From a virus, in the IMG/VR virus record IMGVR_UViG_3300025769_000662, positions 1 to 27,447 of that record: 27,447 nucleotides of DNA; one strand, given 5' to 3'. Positions 23,116-27,447 of this stretch are shown in pieces. The notes under the pieces are model-generated. The model worked only from the letters and a program-made list of their open reading frames with translations, did not search any database and was not told where the DNA came from. The position numbers and the translations under genes are program-made. The first letter of the stretch is position 1; each line of letters starts with the position of its first letter.

Positions 23116-25044
23116 TTAACTATTTCCATATGCGTTAGTTAAAATTGCATGAATGTTTTCTCCAGTATTATCACTAGAGACAGATACTACAATATAATCG
23201 AGTCTTCCCACTGCACCATTACTTACATCCAGAGTTGGTACACTTGCTCCTATAAATTTCCAACAAGTGTTATAAGCCAATGTACCACTGCCTCCTGACT
23301 GAACTAAGAAAATGCTTCCTGTTTGTCCTTTGGTAGCATTAGTAGGTCTAGCCAGGGTATGTGCTGCTGTAACTGTGGTAAGAAAGTTTTGAGCATTAGA
23401 GAAGTTTAAGGATACAGAAGTTATACCATTAATAGCTGTTGCTGATATAGCTGCTGCTCCTGACTTAGCCAAGAACAATTGACCACCCAGACTTACATTA
23501 CCTGTAATCTGTGCTGCCCCACCAATCGTAGCTGTACCTCCTACATGTAAATTACCTGATACTGAAGCATCATCATCAAATGTTGCAGCACCTGTTGCCA
23601 AGAACGTACCTCCTATCGAAGTATTACCAGCTACATCTAACGTGCCTCCAACAGTTGTATTACCACTTACACGTACTGTTCCCAAGAATCCTGCTGCACC
23701 ACTAACAGTGGCAGTGCTTAAAAGATTAACTGCACCTCCAATAGATACAGCCCCTCCTATTGAAGCTGCACCAACTACTGTTGCTGTTCCACCAATAACA
23801 ATATTACCTGATACAGATACATCATCATCAAAGGTAGCAGCACCTGTAGACATAAACGTACCACCAACTGAAGTGTTACCTGCAACATCTAGCGTACCAC
23901 CAACTGTTGTGTTACCACTGACTCGCACAGTTCCCAAGAATCCTGCTGCACCTGATACTGTGGCTGTACTGAGAAGATTAACTGCACCACCAATTGATAC
24001 TGCACCTCCTATAGATGCTGCACCTACTATTGTTGTACTACCTCCTACTACTAAATTACCACTTACAGATACATTAGTTTTAAATGTAGCATTACCTGAT
24101 ACTGTGGCTGTACCTCCTACAAGAAGATTAGTAACTGAAACATTTCCTTCAACTGGGGCTGTAATTCCTGTTAAGTTAGAGCCATCTCCAAAGAAAGCAC
24201 TTGCACAAACTTTAGCATTAGTGGCTTGAAGATTACCACCTGCTATTGTAACTGTACCTCCAATATTAACATTACCACTTACAGATACATCATCTTTAAA
24301 ATGTCCTGCTCCTGCTACAGTAACAGTTGATCCTAAGACTGTAGCCCCTTCAAGCGAGGTAGCACCACTAACTCTAACAGACCCTAAGAATCCTGCTGCA
24401 CCACTAACTGTAGCAGTGCTTAAAAGATTTACCGCACCTCCTATAGATACTGCACCTCCTATTGAAGCTGCTCCTGCAACAGTTGCTGTACCTCCAATAT
24501 TTACATTACCGCTTACAGATACATCATCATCAAACGTAGCTGCTCCTGTTGTTATAAGAGTTCCTCCTACAGAGGTATTACCTGCAATATTAAGAGTACC
24601 ACCCAGTGTAGTATTACCACTTACTCTAACTGTACCAAGAAATCCTGCTGCTCCACTAACAGTAGCAGTGCTTAAAAGATTAACTGCACCACCTACAGAA
24701 AGAGTTCCTCCAATTGTAGCAGTGTTTGCAACTATAAGAGAACTTACAGAAGTATCTCCTGTTGCTATAATACTGGTAAGATGTCTACCACTTCCAAAGT
24801 AAGAACTTGCACATACATCTCCATTAACTTTTAAAGAGCCTCCTACAGAAGCACTAGAAGATACTGCAAAGGCACCTCCTATTCTAATAGAATCAGTGGC
24901 TACAAGTAAAGCAGTGTTAGTACCATCTCCTCCCTCAACTTGTGTAAGAGAAGAAGATACAGCACCATTACCACTTACAGCAAGTTTAAGCAGACCTTTA
25001 TAAGTATCAGCTATTCTTTTACCTGTTAAATCAAAATCACTCAT
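23116..25044 (-). CDS. Repetitive beta-rich tail fibre protein (642 aa)
   Basis: The 642-aa protein begins with MSDFDLTGKRIADTYKGLLKLA, a likely attachment region. From about residue 50 to 530 it consists of short repeating strands such as TATVSGAAGFLGTVRVSGNTTVGG, TLDVAGNTSVGG and TFDDDVSVSGN. These look like a beta-helix or stacked-strand shaft. A unit of 84 residues can be traced at four places, and a short module VCASxFFGxGxxLT occurs twice (C78 and C280). The final 90 residues resemble the end of the 307-aa fibre at 18787-19710. It likely forms a trimeric shaft with a receptor-binding tip. Its start overlaps the stop of the Zn-ribbon gene (ATGA). Confidence 0.72.
   Translation of the reverse strand: MSDFDLTGKRIADTYKGLLKLAVSGNGAVSSSLTQVEGGDGTNTALLVATDSIRIGGAFAVSSSASVGGSLKVNGDVCASSYFGSGRHLTSIIATGDTSVSSLIVANTATIGGTLSVGGAVNLLSTATVSGAAGFLGTVRVSGNTTLGGTLNIAGNTSVGGTLITTGAATFDDDVSVSGNVNIGGTATVAGAASIGGAVSIGGAVNLLSTATVSGAAGFLGSVRVSGATSLEGATVLGSTVTVAGAGHFKDDVSVSGNVNIGGTVTIAGGNLQATNAKVCASAFFGDGSNLTGITAPVEGNVSVTNLLVGGTATVSGNATFKTNVSVSGNLVVGGSTTIVGAASIGGAVSIGGAVNLLSTATVSGAAGFLGTVRVSGNTTVGGTLDVAGNTSVGGTFMSTGAATFDDDVSVSGNIVIGGTATVVGAASIGGAVSIGGAVNLLSTATVSGAAGFLGTVRVSGNTTVGGTLDVAGNTSIGGTFLATGAATFDDDASVSGNLHVGGTATIGGAAQITGNVSLGGQLFLAKSGAAAISATAINGITSVSLNFSNAQNFLTTVTAAHTLARPTNATKGQTGSIFLVQSGGSGTLAYNTCWKFIGASVPTLDVSNGAVGRLDYIVVSVSSDNTGENIHAILTNAYGNS
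23560..24790 (-). repeat. Four copies of an 84-aa repeat unit within the fibre gene
   Basis: The marker sequence for GFLG(T/S)VRVSG lies near 23686, 23938, 24388 and 24640, giving spacings of 252, 450 and 252 nt (84, 150 and 84 codons). Protein copies are nearly identical in the stretch SIGGAVNLLSTATVSGAAGF, while the DNA copies differ at many third positions. The 66 extra codons between copies two and three include the second VCASxFFG module. It is coding sequence, not a CRISPR array. Confidence 0.85.
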
Positions 25045-25343
25045 GCGCTATTCCATACTGGTGAAACTACTTGATCACTCATGTTATTAGGAGTACCCTC
25101 CCAAAGTAAGTTAGCTGTATTCCACACTAGGTTACGACCTCCTGAATCAGGTCTAGGATTATCTATTTTAACATCATCCCTTACATCAGGAATTTTATTT
25201 TGGGGATGATTCTTTAAATCGAAAGCACCTTCATAATCTTCTGGACAAACTAATAAACCAAAACTATTTAGTTTCATTACCCTATGAGGATATCTAAAAC
25301 CACAAGTATCACATATAGCTAATGCTTTACTATCTGTTGCCAT
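25041..25343 (-). CDS. Small Zn-ribbon-like phage protein (100 aa)
   Basis: The 100-aa protein opens with ALAICDTCGFRYPHRVMKLNSFGLLVCPEDYEGAFDLKNHPQ. C11-x-x-C14 and C33 (with a nearby Asp) look like an incomplete metal-binding knuckle. The middle KIPDVRDDVKIDNPRPD and the tail NLVWNTANLLWEGTP are conserved in proteins I know from marine phages, where the gene likewise follows the gp4-like adaptor. It is likely a small tail or head-completion protein. The start overlaps the adaptor stop (TAATG), and the stop overlaps the next start (ATGA). Confidence 0.65.
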   Translation of the reverse strand: MATDSKALAICDTCGFRYPHRVMKLNSFGLLVCPEDYEGAFDLKNHPQNKIPDVRDDVKIDNPRPDSGGRNLVWNTANLLWEGTPNNMSDQVVSPVWNSA

Positions 25344-26017
25344 TAGACTGTCCTGATTTTTGGTCTAAAGAAAATACTTGCACGTTCTTTATCTTCTTCC
25401 ATTGCTCTAAGTAATAGTTCTTCATAGTTTCCTTTAAGCATTGCAATTTTTGCTGGATCAATGTTAGGTCTTTTCATTGACATATAATAAGCTAGACCAC
25501 ATGTAAGACAAGGCAAGAATCTTTTAGGCATGTCAGCATTTTGTCCTGCTGACTTATTAACATCTTCTAATTCACTTATACGTTCTATCTTTAATATATC
25601 TGTACTGTTATCAGGTAAAGGCCAGATGCTTAATGTTGGATTATCTCTATCTCTTTTAACAGTATATTGAGTGGCTCTACCTGTTTGTTTTTTATTAGGT
25701 ATTAATAAATATTCTTCAAAAGAAATTCTGGTTAATTGAATATCAGTATCATCTCTATTTACAACTACTTCTAGAGCATCAATAGTAGAATTACTCAAAG
25801 CATATGAAGTAACACTGGCAGCTACTGTAACTGCTGTTACTTCAGTAGACCATAGAAGAACACCTCTGTTCTGCCAATCAGTCAGCATCAGATTAATAGA
25901 GCGACGAGCAGAAGCAGGTTCATGACCAAGGGTATTTTCTCCCCCAATCATTTCAGTTGCTTCTTGTATAACCTCATCTATATCAAGGTTAAAATTAAAT
26001 GTACCACTAGTTGCCAT
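25343..26017 (-). CDS. Tail adaptor / head completion protein, P22 gp4-like (224 aa)
   Basis: The protein opens with the helical stretch LDIDEVIQEATEMIGGENTLGHEPASARRSINLMLTDWQNRGVLLWS, a hallmark of the gp4-like (packaged DNA stabilisation/tail accessory) family. A beta section follows (ALSNSTIDALEVVV, LTRISFEEYLLIPNKKQTGRATQYTVKR, PTLSIWPLPDNSTDILKIERI). It ends with a helical part FLPCLTCGLAYYMSMKRP. In P22 gp4 closes the portal and supports gp10, and a gp10-like gene is present at 16942-18783. The 224-aa length fits a gp4-size protein. It is the first recognisable tail gene of the operon in the window. Confidence 0.75.
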   Translation of the reverse strand: MATSGTFNFNLDIDEVIQEATEMIGGENTLGHEPASARRSINLMLTDWQNRGVLLWSTEVTAVTVAASVTSYALSNSTIDALEVVVNRDDTDIQLTRISFEEYLLIPNKKQTGRATQYTVKRDRDNPTLSIWPLPDNSTDILKIERISELEDVNKSAGQNADMPKRFLPCLTCGLAYYMSMKRPNIDPAKIAMLKGNYEELLLRAMEEDKERASIFFRPKIRTV

Positions 26018-26175
26018 TACCTACCTACTTTTTTTATAGCTTTTTTATGTGCAGCAGTAAAAGTATCTCCTTGTGACATACGAGTTCTCATGTATGTCAT
26101 ATGTTTTTTAGTATGATGTTTAGAATGCCTAGCTAAAGTATCTTCTTCTCTTTTAGTTAATTTTTTTACAATCAT
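26017..26175 (-). CDS. Very small basic protein (52 aa)
   Basis: ATG 26173-26175 on the minus strand gives 52 residues (MIVKKLTKREEDTLARHSKHHTKKHMTYMRTRMSQGDTFTAAHKKAIKKVGR, read here in parts: LTKREEDTLARHSKHH, KKHMTYMRTRM, GDTFTAAHKKAIKKVG). It is rich in Lys, His and Arg. TAGGAG lies upstream, and its stop forms TAATG with the adaptor start. I know similar proteins (LTKRQxxxLxxHSKHHxxKHMxxMRxxM) from marine phages in the same position before the adaptor, where they have no assigned function. DNA or capsid-interior binding is only inference from charge. Confidence 0.72.
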   Translation of the reverse strand: MIVKKLTKREEDTLARHSKHHTKKHMTYMRTRMSQGDTFTAAHKKAIKKVGR

Positions 26176-26184
26176 TAAAATCTC

Positions 26185-26616
26185 CTAAGAATCGTAACAA
26201 GAAGCTACAAGCACTTGACCACCACGTTTAGCAAAAGTTTTTACCATAGTAGGTTTACCGCCTACGCCTTGAGCTTTAGATCGTTTACGTTTAACTGCTG
26301 AACTTTTTTGAGATGAACTCATACTCTTAGCTTTAGCCAGTGGTACACATTTAGGATATTTTCTTTTACTTCCCTTTGTAGATTTACGTCCACATGGTTG
26401 ATACTTACCATCTTTCTTAGGCGCTCCTATATCAACCCACTTCTCATCTACCCACTTTCTAAGTCCACCACCTTTTTTAGCTTTAGCTTTCTTTTTTCCT
26501 CCTGGTTTTACTTTACCAGAGCATACGGCAGATGCATACATGTTAGCATATGCTGATGGATACACATCAAACTTACGCTTTGCAGCAGCTTTACCTTTAG
26601 GACAAAGTTTTGCCAT
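26185..26616 (-). CDS. Basic Lys-rich protein with KWVDEKW domain (143 aa, DUF5872-like)
   Basis: A Cys/Lys-rich N-terminal part (MAKLCPKGKAAAKRKFDVYPSAYANMYASAVC) leads to a Lys-Gly run. The conserved block LRKWVDEKWVDIGAPKKDGK and QPCGRKSTKGSKRKYPKCVP follows, the type I associate with DUF5872 proteins of marine phages and some large viruses (from memory). It ends in KTFAKRGGQVLVASCYDS, containing the GG motif seen in several virion proteins of this window. Strong positive charge suggests nucleic-acid or capsid-interior binding. It follows the next-upstream basic gene by one base. Confidence 0.68.
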   Translation of the reverse strand: MAKLCPKGKAAAKRKFDVYPSAYANMYASAVCSGKVKPGGKKKAKAKKGGGLRKWVDEKWVDIGAPKKDGKYQPCGRKSTKGSKRKYPKCVPLAKAKSMSSSQKSSAVKRKRSKAQGVGGKPTMVKTFAKRGGQVLVASCYDS

Positions 26617-26617
26617 C

Positions 26618-26917
26618 TTAACATTTCCATCTTTTACGTGCTTGTCTAAGTCTTGAATTAGGATTCTTAGCTGCTTTTGGAAACTTCTTCATTTGTCCTG
26701 CTGATCTGGCACAGTAGCTCTTACGTCTAGCTGCTCTCTTTCCAGTAGGTTTTGATTCAGTTACAGCAGTCTTTAGTTTACTTCCAGGATTCTCTCTACG
26801 ATATTTAGCCACACCTTTAGCAGTCATACCTGCTCCAGACCTAGTAGGGCGTTTCTGCCCTCCACGAATGGTATGACCCTTCATACCTTTACCAGTACTT
26901 TTTCTTTTAGGAGGCAT
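26618..26917 (-). CDS. Basic small protein (99 aa, DUF6321-like)
   Basis: Lys/Arg/Gly-rich N terminus, then SGAGMTAKGVAKYRRENPGSKLKTAV, GKRAARRKSYCARSAGQMKK and NPNSRLRQARKRWKC. The 'GKRAARRKSxCARSAGQM' block is one I know from marine phage and large-virus proteins of the DUF6321 type (from memory). The protein is extremely basic, so binding to DNA or to the inner capsid seems plausible. Two cysteines at the conserved end could bind metal or pair. The ATG directly follows the previous stop, and its own stop lies one base before the next ATG. Confidence 0.68.
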   Translation of the reverse strand: MPPKRKSTGKGMKGHTIRGGQKRPTRSGAGMTAKGVAKYRRENPGSKLKTAVTESKPTGKRAARRKSYCARSAGQMKKFPKAAKNPNSRLRQARKRWKC

Positions 26918-27121
26918 TTAAATCTGCCCACCTTTTTTGTAACCATACATAATTCCTTGATTAACCATGTCTTTAGGAATTTTCATTTCAATATTAAAGT
27001 CTCCACCACCACGCTTATTAATCTTCTTCATTTTTTTCTTTTTAGGTTTATCTTTTATATTAAGTTCATCCTGATCTTTAGGCAAGTTATTGTAGCTACG
27101 TCTTACTAGTTTAAGTCCCAT
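26918..27121 (-). CDS. Small Lys-rich protein ending in GGQI (67 aa)
   Basis: The 67-aa protein (MGLKLVRRSYNN, then Lys-rich PKKKKMKKINKRGGGDF) ends with KIPKDMVNQGIMYGYKKGGQI. AAGGAGAA lies before ATG 27121. No family with known function is recognised. It shares the K-x-G-G-Q-(I/V) ending with its two neighbours in the operon (26185-26616 and the LysM protein). It is probably a small virion or assembly protein, from context only. Confidence 0.6.
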   Translation of the reverse strand: MGLKLVRRSYNNLPKDQDELNIKDKPKKKKMKKINKRGGGDFNIEMKIPKDMVNQGIMYGYKKGGQI

Positions 27122-27132
27122 TTTAATTCTCC

Positions 27133-27447
27133 TTAATTATACAAAGAAGAAACAAGATCATTACCTGACATAACTTGTCCACCTTCTTTACGTTTATAAA
27201 TCTTACCACCATATTTTTTCTTAGGCATGGATATTTTTTTCATTTCAGATTTAGACATACCTTGATAAACAGACTTACGATCTTTTACTTTAGGCATAGG
27301 AATTTTAATAGCTTGTCCTAGTTTAATTTTATTAAGGTCTTTAATCTGTGGATTAGCTGCTTTAAGTTTTTTTAGAGTAGTTCCATTATCTCTGGCTATC
27401 TCAGAAAGAGTATCACCCTTCTTAACTTTATAAGATTTAGAAGAACT
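27133..27447 (-). CDS. LysM-domain protein, C-terminal part (5' end outside window)
   Basis: On the minus strand the frame is open from base 27447 to TAA 27135-27133, giving 104 codons. It shows a LysM fold: YKVKKGDTLSEIARDNGTT, LKKLKAANPQIKDLNKIKLG and QAIKIPMP. LysM binds N-acetylglucosamine polymers such as peptidoglycan. After it comes a basic tail with KYGGKIYKRKEGGQVMSGND and the end VSSLYN. The N-terminal part is missing, so it may belong to a larger virion lysin or a short binding protein. It is the most upstream visible gene of the late operon. Confidence 0.8.
   Translation of the reverse strand, partial: SSSKSYKVKKGDTLSEIARDNGTTLKKLKAANPQIKDLNKIKLGQAIKIPMPKVKDRKSVYQGMSKSEMKKISMPKKKYGGKIYKRKEGGQVMSGNDLVSSLYN

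Noticed and set aside
23560-24790. CRISPR array
   Set aside because: Spacing of similar blocks is 252 and 450 nt, copies vary at third codon positions, and the whole stretch is one open frame.
23642-24802. Plus-strand Pro/Thr-rich frames across the fibre repeats
   Set aside because: These are the antisense shadow of the Val/Gly/Ser repeats; the minus frame has start, stop, operon overlap and conserved termini.

Overview
The window is a piece of an AT-rich tailed-phage genome (Caudoviricetes). The tail genes point to a short-tailed (podovirus-like) virion, because a P22 gp4-like adaptor and a gp10-like hub are present and no tape measure or tail tube gene is seen. Several small conserved proteins (a 'KWVDEKW' protein, a 'GKRAARRKSYCARSAGQ' protein and a short Zn-ribbon protein next to the adaptor) match families I know from marine phages. 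I infer a marine, probably alphaproteobacterial, host. The host cannot be fixed from the sequence. Terminase large subunit, portal, capsid and replication genes are not here. The structural genes probably continue beyond the right edge, and thyX is cut by the left edge.

Layout. Positions 1-270 hold the 3' end of a flavin-dependent thymidylate synthase gene (thyX) and a phage tRNA-Arg(UCU). A consensus sigma70-type promoter with an extended -10 (280-308) follows, overlapped by an inverted repeat. It appears to start a plus-strand operon (372-6067): small heat-shock protein, GT-A glycosyltransferase, a large glycosyltransferase/methyltransferase/MptE-like (DUF115) fusion, a SAM methyltransferase, a 3TM holin, a cupin, a nested small membrane protein and a small terminase subunit. 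The sugar and methyl genes look like a glycan synthesis or modification cassette, into which a lysis gene and a packaging gene are embedded.

From 27447 leftwards to 6048 everything real lies on the minus strand and reads as one late operon with almost no spacing, often with TAATG or ATGA stop-start overlaps. In transcription order: a LysM protein (cut by the right edge), four very basic small proteins, the gp4-like adaptor, a Zn-ribbon protein, a repetitive beta-rich tail fibre, a LamG/SPRY-like fibre, a tail fibre assembly-like protein, a secreted protein, a second fibre, the gp10-like hub, two small proteins, three large probable internal/ejection proteins (676, 685 and 1367 aa), a spanin-like membrane coiled-coil protein, an M15 endolysin, and a virion protein ending in a degenerate Hint (intein/hedgehog-like) domain. 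The two operons converge and overlap by 20 bp at 6048-6067.

The most interesting items are the C-terminal Hint domain with its nucleophile Cys but without the usual His and terminal His-Asn; a short R/K-Q-x-G-G motif shared by several otherwise unrelated virion proteins; the three-enzyme fusion; the thyX stop codon formed by tRNA nucleotides 8-10; and the fibre repeats that keep protein identity while changing codons. I saw no CRISPR array, transposon or integrase.
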